Source of the DNA: Carettochelys insculpta | Taxonomy: Eukaryota; Chordata; Testudines; Carettochelyidae | Length of the DNA stretch: 64,000 nucleotides | Direction of reading: 5' to 3' | Assembly (NCBI RefSeq): GCF_033958435.1 | Contig: NC_134137.1 | Coordinates: 171,753,501-171,817,500 of the forward strand | Shown: in pieces, positions 25,400 through 37,498 of the stretch | Layout: every line of letters begins with the position of its first letter | How positions within the stretch are numbered: position 1 is the stretch's first letter | The notes under the pieces: generated by a model | The model's database searches: none | Told to the model about the DNA's origin: nothing | Seen by the model: only the letters and a program-made list of their open reading frames with translations | Made by a program: the position numbers and the translations under genes

Positions 25400-26660
25400 C
25401 ACCAGCTAACAGGAGGCTACAATGGGGAGGCTGATGCCTGGTTGGGGAATTTCTGGGCCTCCCACTCCTTCACGCAGAAGGTACGTCAGCATCAGAGCCA
25501 AACAAACTTCTCTCCTTTTAAAGGTATAGCTATTTTATTTGTCAGTGGAGCCCTGTGACAGTGCTCCAGCCAATCGCGGGAATCCAGTTGCCGGACCAGT
25601 CCCCAAGAATGATACTTAGGCAAAGAAGCTGTGGTATGAGTCTCTTCTTTTCAAAGAAAGGAAACTGTGTAACAACAGGGGGAGGGGTTAATTAACCAAA
25701 TGTCTTAATTTGCAATTTTTTTGAGTGATATACAATATCTTAAACAAAAAGTCGTTGATGCTTCAGCAACATAACTGGAATATACACTTAGTGAAATTAT
25801 TTTTAATTCCCCCACAACTGTTTAAAATGCCACAACCAATTCTCTTTTTGGCGACTAAGACACTATGGTCTTCACCTAACAAGTGTTGATACTTCCCTCT
25901 TCCCACATGCCCCCTCACCTGTATTCTCATTTATGAGTGTCCCGACAGAAGAACTGACAGCTGCTGTGGCTGGAAGCATCATTCCTTCACTGCCTGGTGT
26001 GCCTGCTGCTTTTCATAAGTTTGAAGCTGGGGTGGAAGTCGAGGAGCTCACCGCTCCCAGGTCAGCTTGTATCAGTCCAAGAAGCCACATGCTCTTAATT
26101 TTTGACCCTCACAGTAATTGACAGGGGAAATTTTTCTTATATTTCTGCAGGCTTTTTGATAAACTGATTGCATCCATAATCCTCAGCACTTCTGTCATGA
26201 CTGATGCTAAAAAAAGGACCCATACAGATTCTGAACCAAATTAAGCCTTGGCATAAATGGAAGCAGTATTGTATTAAATCAATGGGGATGCAGCAGAGCT
26301 GGAATTGGCCCATTAGTTATATTAAACTGACTGTTGAGCAGATAACAGGCGCTGAACAAATACTAGGAGCCTACTAATTGATTGCTGTGAATAGCCTCAA
26401 AACAAGGACAAGAGGTTCTAGCAGGTACACCTTGTTAGCTAGCCAAAGGTCACTGACAGCCTGTCTAGAATAACGTTTTCCTTCTGTTGGAACTGAAGTT
26501 AATTGATTGCCAGTTAACTCAAGTTAAGCAACCCCTTTGGGAATGTTTATCTTTCGCTAGGAGCAGTGACTCTCCATGCCTCAATCCTTGTTTGTTAAAT
26601 ACCTGCATTTCTTCCATCTTTTATCTGCCTTGTCAGCTCTTAGGAGGCAGAGATAGTCTC
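25400..26660. other. PDXK intron 5, part, no gene seen
   Basis: Intronic DNA with no exons or clear element boundaries. A stretch near 26225-26300 resembles a decayed short interspersed repeat only loosely. Confidence 0.45.
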
Positions 26661-26662
26661 TT

Positions 26663-26856
26663 AGGCAATGCCTAAGCTGCAGGCTTCTATCGGGAGCCCA
26701 AAGGGCCGGGGGGGGGCAGTTTTTCAACATTTGGCCCTGTGTGGACAGTCCAAACGTCAGGAAGGCCCCCTCAACAGCTGTCAGCAAGAGATACAAAAAT
26801 GTGTTGTGCAATTTGCGTATCTTTTGCTGATAGTTCTTGGCAATCTAGACATAGCT
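26663..26856. mobile_element. MITE family A, copy 2, internally deleted
   Basis: The right end CAATCTAGACATAGC is the inverted form of the family start GCTATGTCTAGATTG. The body shares CAGGCTTCTATCGGGAG, CATTTGGCCC, GTCAGGAAGGCC and TTTGCGTATCTTTTGC with the copies at 7601 and 37499. It lacks about 80 bp of the middle compared with copy 1. It contains a GGGGGGG tract at 26708 and no coding content. Confidence 0.7.
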
Positions 26857-27230
26857 TCATGCTGTGTATACTGCGCCTACCACAATGGGAGACACCTCTC
26901 AGTTATGGCCATAGATGCTACCATAAAAACAAGCAGTAACGCTGAACTCAGCCAGGAAGCCCTCATTCAGACACCATGTCCATAGGTGTCAATGACCAGA
27001 GTAAGGATCGCAAGACTGGGTCCATGCTACATGAGCAAGACTTGGGTGATCATCTGTCACGTTTTATTACAGGCATGAGATGGTGGGTTAAGTTGTCATG
27101 CTTTCTGCATTTCTTCCATATAGCTGCGTGGTCCATCCCAAGGCCGTTACCACGTTATTAACTGTAGTAGTAGCATCCTTCAGTCTACGTAGACTATGGA
27201 TCGCGCCCTTCGTAGTTCCGTTTGGCATCC

Positions 27231-27926
27231 TCATTTGCAGCGTTGGCTGTGACTGTGAAGACCCACACGAGAGTGACAGTCCTTGCTGCATCTGTTGCAT
27301 ATGTAATGGGTGTCTGGCAGGTCCTTGCTGTGCTTTCTGTGGGCTTGCTTCTCCTTTGCTAGCTGTGTGATTCTCAACTCACCCTTCTGAAGGCCCTTGT
27401 ATAGTTCCTGCCTCCATCTGCTGCGATCGTCTGCCAGCTCCTCCCAGCTGTCTGGCTTGATGTCTACTTCCCTGAGGTCTCTCTTGCAAACATCTTTGTA
27501 GCGCAGCTGGGGGCGTTCGGGAGGTCTTTTGCCAGAGGCTAGCTCGCCATACAGGATGTCTTTTGGGATCCTTCCATCATTCATCCTGTGGACGTGGCCA
27601 AGCCAGCGGAGATGCCGCTGCCTGAGGAACGTGTGCATAGTTGGGATTCCAGCTTGCTCAAGGACGGTAGTGTTGGATACTCTGTCCTCCCACGATATTC
27701 CAAGGATGCGCCTGAGGCAGCGCAAGTGGAAGACGTTCAACCTCTTTTCCTGGCAGGCGTATAGGGTCCAAGTCTCGCTGCTGTAAAGGAGGGTGCTGAG
27801 GATGCAGGCTCTGTAGACTTGCATTTTGGTGTGAGTGTACAACTTGATGTTATTCCACGCTCTCTCGTTGAGTCTGGACAGAGTTGAGGCTGCTTTACCG
27901 ATCCTCCTATTTAGCTCAGTCTCCAA
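27231..27926 (-). pseudogene. LINE C-terminal domain with zinc finger
   Basis: A 231-codon frame begins in the RT thumb region (LNRRIGKAASTLSRLNERAW), continues through LYSSETWTLYACQEKRLNVF, LRWLGHVHRMNDGRIPKDIL and YGELASGKRPPERPQLRYKD, and ends with ICNRCSKDCHSRVGLHSHSQ followed by RC. The spacing C-x2-C then H-x4-C or H resembles a C2H2-like finger, probably used for RNA or DNA binding during integration (inference). It is open, and joined in frame to the upstream RT except for the stop at 28005. Confidence 0.85.
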
Positions 27927-28004
27927 GGACAGGGTGTCAGTGATGGTGGACCCGAGGTAAACGAACTCGTGGACGACCTCTAACGTATAGTTGTCAATGC
28001 TGAT

Positions 28005-29604
28005 TTATGGAGAAACAGCAACGTCCTGAGCAAGTACATTTGTCTTCTTTAGGCTGATGGAGAGCCCAAAGTACTTGCATGCTTTGGAGAACCGATCCAG
28101 CAGCTTCTGGAGCTGGTCTTCTGTGTGTGACATGACAGCAGCATCATCTGCGAACAGCATCTCTCTGATGAGGACTTCCCTCACCTTAGATTTAGCTTTC
28201 AGCCTTGCAAGATTAAACAGTTTCCCATCAGATCTTGTGTGCAAAAAGATGCCCTCTGTTGAAGATCCAAAGGCGTGCTTCAGGAGGAGGGTGAAGAAGA
28301 TCCCGAACAATGTTGAAGCAAGGACGCATCCTTGTTTGACACCGCTCCTGATGCTGAAAGCATCCGATAATGTGCCATCATATTGGACGGTTCCTCTCAT
28401 GTCTTCATGGAAAGACTGGATCATCCTGAGTAAGCGTGGCAGACCTCCTGTCTTGTGGAGCAGTTTGAACAGTCCATCCCTGCTGACCAAGTCGAAGGCC
28501 TTGGTTAGATCGATGAAGGCAATATAGAGTGGCTTCCTCTGCTCCCTGCATTTCTCCTTCAGCTGCCTCAGAGAGAAGACCATGTCGACGGTAGATCTCT
28601 ATGCATGGAATCCACACTGATTCAGGATACACCCTCTCAGCAATCTTCTGGAGTCTGCCGAGAATGACGCGAGCAAACAGTTAACCAGTGATGCTTAGGA
28701 GGGAGATTCCATGGTAATTGTTGCAGTTGCTTCTGTCTCCTTTGTTCTTATACAAGGTTACAATGTTAGCGTTGTGCATGTCCTGTGGAACCTCTCCCTC
28801 TTTCCAGCACAGGCACAGTAGCTCATGTAGGGGTTCCAGGAGGGTGTCCGTGGCACAGTTGATTACCTCTGGTGGTATACCATCCTGGCCTGGGGCCTTT
28901 CCTACTGCAATGCTGTCAATGGCTTTCTTCAGTTCATCCACAGTTGGTTCCTGGTCCAGTTCGTCCATTACTGGTAAGAGTTCGATGGCATCGAGGGCTG
29001 AGTCGACCACAATGTTCTCGCGTGAGTACAACTCGGAGTAGTGCTCGACCCAGGGCTCCATCTGTTTGGCTTTGTCAGCGATGACTTCACCAGATTCGGA
29101 TTTCAGAGGTGCCATCTTGTTCTGGGTGGGTCCTAATGCCTTCTTGATGCTCTCGTACATTCCCCTGGGGTTACCAAAGTCAGCGCTGGTCTGGATGCTG
29201 CTGCATAGCTCGAGCCAGTAGCTGTTGGCACAGCGCCTGGCTGTCTGCTGTACTGTTTTTCTGGCTGCTCTGAGCGCTTGTAGGGAATTCTGGCTTGGCG
29301 AACGTTTGTACTCCAGGAGCGCAGCGCACTTTTTTTCGATGGCTGGAATCATCTCATTGGAGTTAGCTTCGAACCAGTCATTTGTGTTTCTAGCTTTTCT
29401 TCCAAACACCGACAAGGCTGTGTTGTACATTGTGTCCCTCAGATGCTGCCATCTGGATGGCACATCGGCACCCCCAGGGTTGCTGCGCAGATTCTCCTCG
29501 AGGGTCGCTCTGAACTTTTCAGCTCTCTCCGAGTTAGCTGTCTTTCTGGCATCGATGTGGAGCCTTCCAGCTGGTTTAGAGCGGTGCAGCTTCTTGGGAA
29601 TCAC
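28005..29604 (-). pseudogene. LINE reverse transcriptase domain, interrupted
   Basis: The frame 29604-28681 holds the linker and RT start (AIDSIAVGKAPGQDGIPPEV). The frame 28583-28005 holds LYIAFIDLTKAFDLVSRDG (motif A with its Asp), GVKQGCVLASTLFGIFF (motif B) and MLFADDAAVMSHTED (motif C with both Asp intact). Stops are at 28681-28683, 28599-28601 and 28005-28007, with a frameshift near 28615. The catalytic Asp triad is preserved, so inactivation is by nonsense and frameshift. Confidence 0.88.
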
Positions 29605-29655
29605 CTTGAGTTTGGAGCAAACTAATGAGTGATCTGTATCGCAGTCAGCACTATG

Positions 29656-30357
29656 TTAGCTGCATGTCAGAAGGACGTTTTTGAGGTTATCACGTCTGGC
29701 GATGACCACGTCTAGTTGATGCCAATGTTTTGAGCGTGGGTGTCTCCATGACACTCTGTGCTGTGGCTTGGTTTGGAAAAATGTGTTTGTGATGCACAGA
29801 TTGTGGTACGTGCAAAGTTCAAGAAGACGCTGACCATTTTCATTCATTTTTCCCACACCGAAGTGGCCTAAGCAGGAAGGCCACCAGTCACGATAGGCTC
29901 CAACTCTCGCATTGAAGTCACCCAGAACGTACAGTTGTTCGCAAGCAGGTATTTGCGCTATGGCAGTACTAAGCACGTCATAAAACTTGTCTTTTACTTC
30001 CAGTGCAGCGTACAGGGTTGGGGCATAAGCACTGATCAGGTGGACAGGACCGGCGCGAGTTTGAAGTATGACCTGAAGGAGTCTTTCTGATCCACCCACG
30101 ACTAATTCCACCATTTATAGAAGGGTGCTTCTGATGGCGAAGCCAACACCATGCTCCCTGGGTTCTTCTCGGGCTTTACCCTGCCAGAAAAAGGTGTAGT
30201 CCTTTTCCTTTAGAGATCCCAAATCTGCGAGATGTGTCTCTTGCAGAGCAGCAATGTCAACTTGGAGCCTCTTCAGTTCCTCCTCGATGACAGTGGTCTT
30301 TCGGGTGTCGCTGATGTCCTGAAGATCTTCAGTCAGACCTGTCAGCATGGTCCGCAC
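29656..30357 (-). pseudogene. LINE AP endonuclease domain, interrupted
   Basis: Two frames joined at an in-frame TAA (30115-30117) encode the exonuclease-endonuclease-phosphatase fold: VDIAALQETHLAD with the metal-binding Glu, then HLISAYAPT, LYVLGDFNARVG with the catalytic Asp and Asn, and QLDVVIARRD. A second TAA at 29656-29658 ends the stretch. In LINEs this domain nicks target DNA to prime reverse transcription (family knowledge). The catalytic motifs look intact; the nonsense codons are what kill it. Confidence 0.86.
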
Positions 30358-30905
30358 ATTCCAGCAAGCAAGCTTAAACCTTTGATGGTTTCCTTTTCTT
30401 GTTGATTTTCTTATTGGTTTGCCTGGTGCTCAGCTTTCAGGTCACTTGTCAGGTTTGGGAACTTTAAGCCTCACGCACCCAGTGAGGCAGGTGAACTGTG
30501 GCGGGACAGTACCCTATTGGCTGTGGGCTGCCCAGCTTGAGGCGGGCGGTGACTGTCCAGTGAGATGCGACGATCTCTCCCACCGTCGGAGGCAACCCCG
30601 GGTGCTCGTTCTCTACGCCAATCGAGCAAGAGCTTATAACCGGTATCTGCTACCTCCCGTGCTGGTTCAACGCTGTTAGTGATGCTGGAGTACCTCTCCA
30701 GGAGTGAGCTTGGGCGATTATTGGGACCCTGGGCTGCCCAGACACCAGTGTTCCCCTCTTGGCTTTACTGATATAGTCCAAAGGAGAGGATAACCTCTAT
30801 GTCTGGTACCAGCTCAGCTGCAGGAGTTGCCGGGTCAATGCCAGAAGTTGGCACAGAACTGCATTAGGACTCCCCTCCGGATTTTCTGTCAGGGTTTACT
30901 CCCTT

Positions 30906-31565
30906 AGCCTTGCTCCTTTTCAGGATAACCCACAAGGCAGTGGGGCATGGAGAACATGGCTACGGTCCCACTACCTCTTCACCTCCCTGGCGCCACATGT
31001 CCCCAAAGCTCCCCGTGACGACCACCTCGCCTCCCCAGGACCCTCCTCCCCACCTCTCATCGGCTACCATCACCCCCCAGATCCTTCCTCCCTGTCCCCT
31101 TTTCCCCCATCCACTCCCATGTCTCCTAACTGCACCACACTGCCCCCTATCAGTTCTCGTTGTCCCCAGGTCCCCCTTCCCCTGGCCTCTCCGCACCTGG
31201 CCACATGCTGCTGCAGCCCCACGTCCTCCAGGAAGGTGCCGATCTTGCAGCCCAGCCGCACCCTGGGTCCCAGCCAAAGCTACCAACTCTTCATCTGCTT
31301 ACAGCTGTCCCTGGAGCCCCACAGATCTGGCAATGCACGTGCATGCAGGGAGCGCAGGACTGGGCCTGGAAGCCATGCTATCTGGGCCACCACACTGCAA
31401 GCAGCCTTTGTGGGTGCTGCCATCCTCACAGCCGTACCAGACGCCGCCAAACCACTTGCCCACCACTGACATCCCTCGATCTCACCCCCTCACCTCATGC
31501 TGCAGCGGGTCCCTCAGCTCCAGCCAGCAGCTGGGGATGATGCTGCCTCTTACACCTGAAGTAGT
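30906..31565. other. GC-rich intron segment, no gene
   Basis: C-rich sequence that leaves a 223-codon plus-strand frame open (30910-31581). The translation is dominated by Pro, Ser, His and Leu, has no domain, and several other frames are open too. It lacks splice context and is judged compositional. It may be part of an unrecognised repeat. Confidence 0.5.
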
Positions 31566-31570
31566 AACTA

Positions 31571-32226
31571 GCTCCCTCTAAGCTCCCCTCTCAAAACTCC
31601 CTCATGTTAGCAACCACTGTTTGCACGCACCCAGTCGCATGCTCCCTGGTCGCTTGCCAGCAGGGCTTTAGAGCTGTTAGTTAACTGGGAGGATAAGTTC
31701 TATGTAAGCTACATGGCCCCACAACACAGGGACCTATGGTGGCCTGCCCTGCTCCTCCATTTCCATCTTAGCCCACTCTCCAACCTGCTGCTGCTGGGGC
31801 CACTTGGCCCAGCCCCTCTCATGGAGCATGGGGGTGGCCCCTCTGGCCACCAATCCTGCCAGAGTCATGGCCCCACTCCAGGTGGGGGCCTGGCAAATTG
31901 GAGCCACCCCTCATGCTTCTGCACTCCAACCCACAGCCTTCAACCCAGGCCAAAGCCCTTGTACCTCAACCTTCTATCCCAACACTGGGCCCCTCAGTTA
32001 CAGCCCCACTCCATAACCCATGCCCCCAGCTAGAGCCCTCACACCCCTGAACCCCAACCTTCTGCCCCAGGCCTGAACCTCCTCCTACACTCAGAACCTC
32101 TTGGCCACACCTCCCCCACATGAATTCTGCTATGTGCACTAATATGAAAGATGTCTCACACATCAAACCCACACTGGTGCACATAAAATTCATTCTGCTT
32201 GGGATGGGAAAAAGTAGAGGGAACAC
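31571..32226. mobile_element. hAT-like composite repeat
   Basis: The left end GCTCCCTCTAAGCTCCC and the right end (reverse complement) GTGTTCCCTCTACTTTTTCC form imperfect inverted repeats. Near the right end CATGAATTCTGCTATGTGCAC and GTGCACATAAAATTCATTC form a further palindrome (about 32119-32197). The rest is CCCCA-rich. It resembles a known-type turtle hAT-like repeat with GTTCCCTCTAA ends, but no clean 8-bp duplication is visible. Confidence 0.5.
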
Positions 32227-32769
32227 AGGTGGGAGAAAATTGCAGTCATGGACCTAGCAGCTAACTTGTTCTGTTCCAGGCAAGCAAACCCTGCTCTTGC
32301 CAGTTTCATGCCTTCCAGAAATGAGAAGCTAAGAAACTGACGTCTTAATTTATGACCTGTGTTCACCAAGGTTATAAGATGGAAGATGATGTTCTGGGAT
32401 GTAGTGGAAAACAGCTTTTTAAAAAGGAACACTTTTAGAACAGTATTGTTTTCTGGCTATGCACGTGAAAGCACAGGGACAGCAAACACTGCATGAGTCA
32501 TGAACTGAAGCAGTGAGAACATGCATGCAAAGGCAAACTATATTATGGTTAATTTAGAAGAGCAATTGTATGTGGCAAAAAATCTACCACCTTAGCAGAT
32601 AACAAACAACACAAAAGGACCCACAGTTCCCAGCACACCTCAGAAGCACTAAGCCCATTCAAATAGAGTAAGAACCACCGGAATTCAGACTCAAATTTGA
32701 GCAAAGTGATTTTGTTCTGGTATAAACTGTTTGTCAATCTAAATAGGATTCAAGTAGATGATTACTCAC

Positions 32770-32816
32770 CATAGAGCCTTCTCCATTCCATTTGTCACCC
32801 ATCACTGGATCGCACA
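32770..32816 (-). CDS. PDXK: PDXK exon 5
   Basis: This 47-nt micro-exon encodes VCDPVMGDKWNGEGSM, starting inside the split Val codon and ending in phase 0 at a GTGAGT donor; the acceptor is TTGCAG. The two Asp residues correspond to human Asp113 and Asp118, which bind metal and ATP phosphate (family knowledge). It is too short for an ORF search and is supported by motif, phase and splice signals. Confidence 0.95.
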
Positions 32817-33464
32817 CTGCAACAGAAAATAAAACCAACCTTAGAAACAAAGGATCCCCACAGAGTCCCTGTGGGAAGAAATACTTTTACCCAACAGTAG
32901 CAGTCATGTTACAACACTACCATTTTATAAACTTGTCTCATGTGATGCACTCTTGCAATATACTGGAGCAGGAGTTTGTGATCCATGAAGGAAAAGTGGT
33001 AGGTCTCAAGCAGGTGTCGGAACGTTCTGATTTCTCTCTGCCCTCTCCATATTGCTACAGTTTGGTGGGTGGGGGGGCCTGTTTAGATATGGAGGAGGGA
33101 ATATTGTGATCAGGCAAAGGCTGAGAACCACTGTTTCTGTTCACAGCTATAAAAGTTAGTGAACTATGAGAAGAAAAGAGGAGGAACTTATACATATAGA
33201 ATGCATCACAAGCCTTATTGTAATCAAAGGGGAAATTCTTCCAGAACGGATTTTGTAGACTTATCAATCATGATAAAATTAGGCTTATGCTAGACATTTA
33301 CAGTGCAGTCTCAGGATCATCTATAACGTTTCCCAAACTGGGGGGGGGGGGGGTCCGAGGTGACCCAGTTCCCCCCACCCTTCGTTTCCCATACTCCAAG
33401 AAAAAGATGGCCTTTGCTTCCAGCTCTCAGCCCCTGCTATTTCATGTGGGCAGCCCAGTGCAGC

Positions 33465-35660
33465 TAAGAACATAAGAATGGCCATACTGGGTCAGACCAA
33501 AGGTTCATCCAGCCCAGTATCCTGTCTGCCAACTGTGGCCAGTGCCAGGTGCCCCAGAGGGGGTGGACCGAAGACAATGATCAAGCGATTTGTCTCCTGC
33601 CATCTATCTCCAGCCTCTGACAATCAGAGGCCAGGGACACCATTCCTACCCTTGGCTAATAGCCTTTTATGGACCTAACCTCCATGAATTTATCCAGCTC
33701 TTTCTTAAATTCTGTTATAGTCCTAGCCTTCACAGTCTCCTCTGGCAAGGAGTTCCACAGGTTAACTATGCGCTGAGTGAAGAAGAACTTTTATTAGTTT
33801 TAAACCTGCTACCCATTAATTTCATTTGGTGTCCTCTAGTTCTTGTATTATGGGCACAAGTAAATAACTTCTCTTTAGTCACCCTCTCCACATCTGTCAT
33901 AATTTTATATACTGCTATCATGTCCCCCCTCAGTCTCCTCTTTTCGAAACTGAAAATTCACAATCTTTTTAGCCTATCCTCATACGGGACCTGTTCCAAG
34001 CCCCTAATCATTTTAATTGCCCTTTTTTGAACCTTTTCTAGTGCCAGGATATCTTTTTTTAGATATCTGTACACAGGGTTCAAGATGTGGACGTACCATA
34101 GATTTATATAGGGGCAGTAGGAGACTCCTTGTCTTATTTTCTATCCCTTTTTTAATAATACTTAACATCCTATTTGCCTTTTTGACTACCTCTGCACATT
34201 GCATGGATGTTTTCAAGGAACTACTCACAATAACTCCAAGATATCTTACCTGATTAGTTATAGCTAAATTAGCCCCCATCATATTTGTAAGTATAGTTGG
34301 GGGTTATTTTTTCCAATGTGCATTACCTTACACTTATCCACATTAAATTTCATTTACCATATTGTTGCCCAATCACTCAGTTTGGTGAGATCTTTTTGAA
34401 GTTCTTCACAGTCGGCCTTTGTCTTGACTATCTTGAACAGTTTAGTGTCCTCTGCAAACTTTGCCACCTCACTGCTCACCCCCTTCTCCAGATCATTTAC
34501 GAATAAATTGAACAGGATTGGTCCTAGGACTGACCTTTGGGAGACACCACTAGTTACCTCTCTCCATTTGGAAAATTTACCATTCACGCCTACCCTTTGT
34601 ATCCTGTCTGTCTTTTAACCAGTTCTCAATCCTCTTACCCCATGACAACTTAATTTACATAAGAGCCTTTGATGAGGTATCTTGTCAAAGGCTTTCTGGA
34701 AATCTAAGTACACTAAATCCACTGGATCTCTCCTGTCTGTATGTTGGTTAACCCCTTCAAAGAGCTCTAACAGATCAGTAAGACATGATTTCCCTCTGCA
34801 GAAACCATGTTGACTTTTGCCCATCAAATTACATTCTTCTATGTGCCTGACAATTTTATTCTTTACTATCGTTTCAACTAATTTGCCCAGAACTGACGTT
34901 AAACTTACCGGTCTGTAATTGCCAACGTCACCTCTACAGCCCTTTTTAAATATTGGCATCACATTAGCTATCTTCCAATCATTACGTACGGACACTGATG
35001 CAAAGGACAGGTTACAAACTAGTGTTAATAGTTCTGCAAATTTCCCATTTGAGTTCTTTCAGAACCCTTGGATGAATGCCATCCGGTCCCGGTGATTTGT
35101 TAACATTAAGTTTATCTATTTGTTCCAAAACCTCCTCTAATGACACTTCAATCCGGGACAGTTCCTCAGTTTCATTTCCCACAAAAAACTATGCAGGTTT
35201 GGGAATCTCCCCAACATCCTCAGCCGTCAAGACTGAAGCAAAGAAATCATTTAGTCTCTCTGCAATGGCTTTATCATCCTTAACTGATCCTTTTGTATTG
35301 GTATCGTCTAGGGGACCCACTGGTTTTTTAGCAAGCATCCTGCTTCTTATGTATTTAAGTAACACTTTGTTATTACTTTTTGAGCTTGTCGCTAGCTGTT
35401 CCTCAAAATCTTTAGGGGCTTTCCTTATTACAGTTTTACACTTAATTTAGTAGTGTTTATGTTCCTTTCTATTTACCTCACTAGAATTTGCCTTCTACCT
35501 TTTGAAAGATGCCTTTTTATCCCTCACTGCTTGTTTTACATGGGTGTTAACCCACGGTGGCTCTTTTTTTGGTTTCTTAGTATGTTTTTTAATTTGGGGT
35601 ATACATTTAAGTTGGGCCTCTATTATAGTGTCTTTCAGAAGCTTCCAAGCAGGCTGCAGG
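33465..35660 (-). mobile_element. CR1 LINE, 5'-truncated, minus strand
   Basis: The CR1 3' end is recognisable at the left (AAGAACATAAGAATGGCC, reverse orientation), followed rightwards by RT sequence on the minus strand: VRNDWKIANVMPIFKKG, VYLDFQKAFDKIPHQRLLCK (motif A), VTSGVSQRSVLGPILFN (motif B) and KFAEDTKLF (motif C). The catalytic box reads FAED instead of FADD, and frames at 34615-34995, 34354-34587 and 34013-34282 are broken apart. It inserted inside the hAT element and is truncated near 35660. Confidence 0.9.
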
Positions 35661-35855
35661 CAAAGACCCACATGGAGCTAGCTGCCTCCTGCAAAGGAGG
35701 GAGGAGGAGGATGCAGTTAGAGGGGGCCTGGGGGAGCCTGGCTCAGGGCGGGAGTGAGTGGCTTGTTGGGCTTGGGTGGCTGGCCCCAGCTTGGGCTGGC
35801 AGGTGGGCAGCTGGCCCCAGCAGTGCAGGGCTCAGGTGGCTGACCTGCTGTTTGG

Positions 35856-35912
35856 GTGGGCAGCTGGCGGGCAGGTGGGTGGGCAGCTGGCGGGCAGGTG
35901 GGCAGCTCTGGC
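35856..35912. repeat. Short GC-rich tandem repeat
   Basis: The unit GGGCAGCTGGCGGGCAGGTG occurs about 2.5 times with a GGT spacer. It sits in the GC-rich internal part of the 33327-37008 hAT element and creates several overlapping open frames that are not genes. Confidence 0.7.
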
Positions 35913-37498
35913 AGCGCAGGAGTCAGGGGGGTAGGCAGCTGGTTTGGGCAGCTCGCTAGCTGGGACTACATGAGACATCCGGAAGGTAGGGGGCTGTGGC
36001 TTTAGCCTGGCCAGTCCATAGTTGGCCCCCGGGCTGGGACAGGGCCAGCACAGTGTCCACTCCCCAGCCAGGGCTGCAGCTGGTCTCTGCAGGGCCTGGG
36101 CCATGCCTGCAGCTCTGGGGCCAGTCCGTCCCCCCGCCCATTCAGGGTGGAGCTGGTGCCCATGGAGCCCAGGCCATGTCCAGCATGGGCCTGGAACCAG
36201 CGGTTGCAGCCTGTGGCTGGGCTGGTGTCAGCCCAGCAGGGGGCAAGGTCCAGCATCAGGTAAAGTGGTCCAGGGGCTGAGGGAGGGGGAGAGGCACTAA
36301 GGCTTCAGCAGCTGGCGTGGCGCTCGGTGTGGGGGAGCGGCACAGCTCCATTGAGCCTGCTATTTTCCAGATAACTTTTCTGGCAACCTCATTCATCAAT
36401 TAGTAAGCAATCCATTCAGCATTGATGTCAATATTTTGTCACAACTATTGCAAGAACAAGCACTCTAAATAATATAATTCAAGCGCAAAAGAATTAAAAA
36501 AAAAAAAAAATCAAGCTAGGAGGAATTTTGGATAAAATATTTCCCAATGTACTTGAAAGTGGGGGAAGAAGTGCTATGTATTATTCTTCCATTTTGGTAA
36601 ACCTACCCCAGCGAAAAAAGCTTTAAGATTACTCACGTTACAAATGAAACAAAGAAATCAACAGGCTGTCACAAAACGATTTGCGTTGCTGCGCACTTTC
36701 ATCTTTCAAACCTAGGATTTCCCAACTTGTAAAGAAAATGCAGTGTCATCCTTCACATTAAATTCATTTTGTTTCTGCCGTTTCTGATGTTAAATTACAT
36801 TTTTTTAAATTTTTGGGCCAAGAAAAATCTATTTGTGCTTATTTGTAATTTTAAATAACATTTTATATCAAATTTGTGTTAATTTTCAATTATGAATTGA
36901 ATTTTTGGTTAAAAGTTGGGTTGGATGATGGTGAAGAAGAGGTGGGGGGGATGATGGTCTCTCAAAAATCAAAAGGGGGCATAATGCTGAAAAGTTTGGG
37001 AACCACTGATCTATAATATTAATAGCTTATTCGGAGTGACCTTGATTTCAGAATAAGAGTGGAAATAGACCAGCAGCTAGTGATGTGTTCTGGAACAGAA
37101 CAATGCTATCCAAATTATTAAAGCAGGCACTGGAAAGATACCAAGCCTAGGACAAATCCCAAGGTTTTTAATTCAATGCCCAATCAGTCCTCAATCAGAC
37201 AAACTTCTATTGGTGTCACAGGGGACTTGACAGAGAAACCTTGTTGGCATTTAGCACGAAATAAAAACAAGTTCTTTACCTTTCTGACCAGCACCATTTC
37301 CACTCATTAAACTGAAAGAATTCTAAAAATTATGTTTATTTCCCTCTATTTTGCTGCCTGCTTCTTAAATTTCTTTCAGATCATCAATGAACTACCATTA
37401 AGTGGATACAAAATTGGTTCAACATCTGTGAACGATGAAGTAAGAAAGAACTATTGCTAGGATAATATAATGGAAGAAGGTCTCAAGTGGTGCTCCAT

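Larger units (their letters stand above)
27000..30905 (-). mobile_element. Nearly full-length APE-type LINE
   Basis: Read on the minus strand, the order is a 5'UTR-like segment (about 30905-30360), AP endonuclease (30357-29659), reverse transcriptase (29604-28005), a C-terminal domain with a Cys/His zinc finger (27926-27231) and a short 3' part. One reading frame can be followed almost throughout but is interrupted by stops at 30115, 29656, 28681, 28599 and 28005 and by one frameshift near 28615. The family is a non-LTR retrotransposon of the I/RTE-like assemblage; exact clade needs a search. It lies in PDXK intron 5, in the same orientation as PDXK. Confidence 0.9.
33327..37008. mobile_element. 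hAT element (3.7 kb) with perfect TSD, containing nested CR1
   Basis: The left end CGTTTCCCAAACTGGGG and the right end (reverse complement) CAGTGGTTCCCAAACTTTTC are inverted repeats, the left one decayed by a few bases. The 8-bp duplication ATCTATAA is exact on both sides (33319-33326 and 37009-37016). After subtracting the CR1 at about 33465-35660, about 1.5 kb of element remains. It includes an AT-rich right part and a GC-rich block at about 35700-36300 with a 20-22 bp tandem repeat, and no transposase. It lies in PDXK intron 4. Confidence 0.88.

Noticed and set aside
30910..31581. 223-codon plus-strand open frame
   Set aside because: C-rich sequence with several frames open at once, Pro/Ser/His-rich translation, no domain and no splice context.
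35453..35959. 168-codon plus-strand frame
   Set aside because: It crosses the CR1/hAT border and runs into a tandem repeat; no domain.
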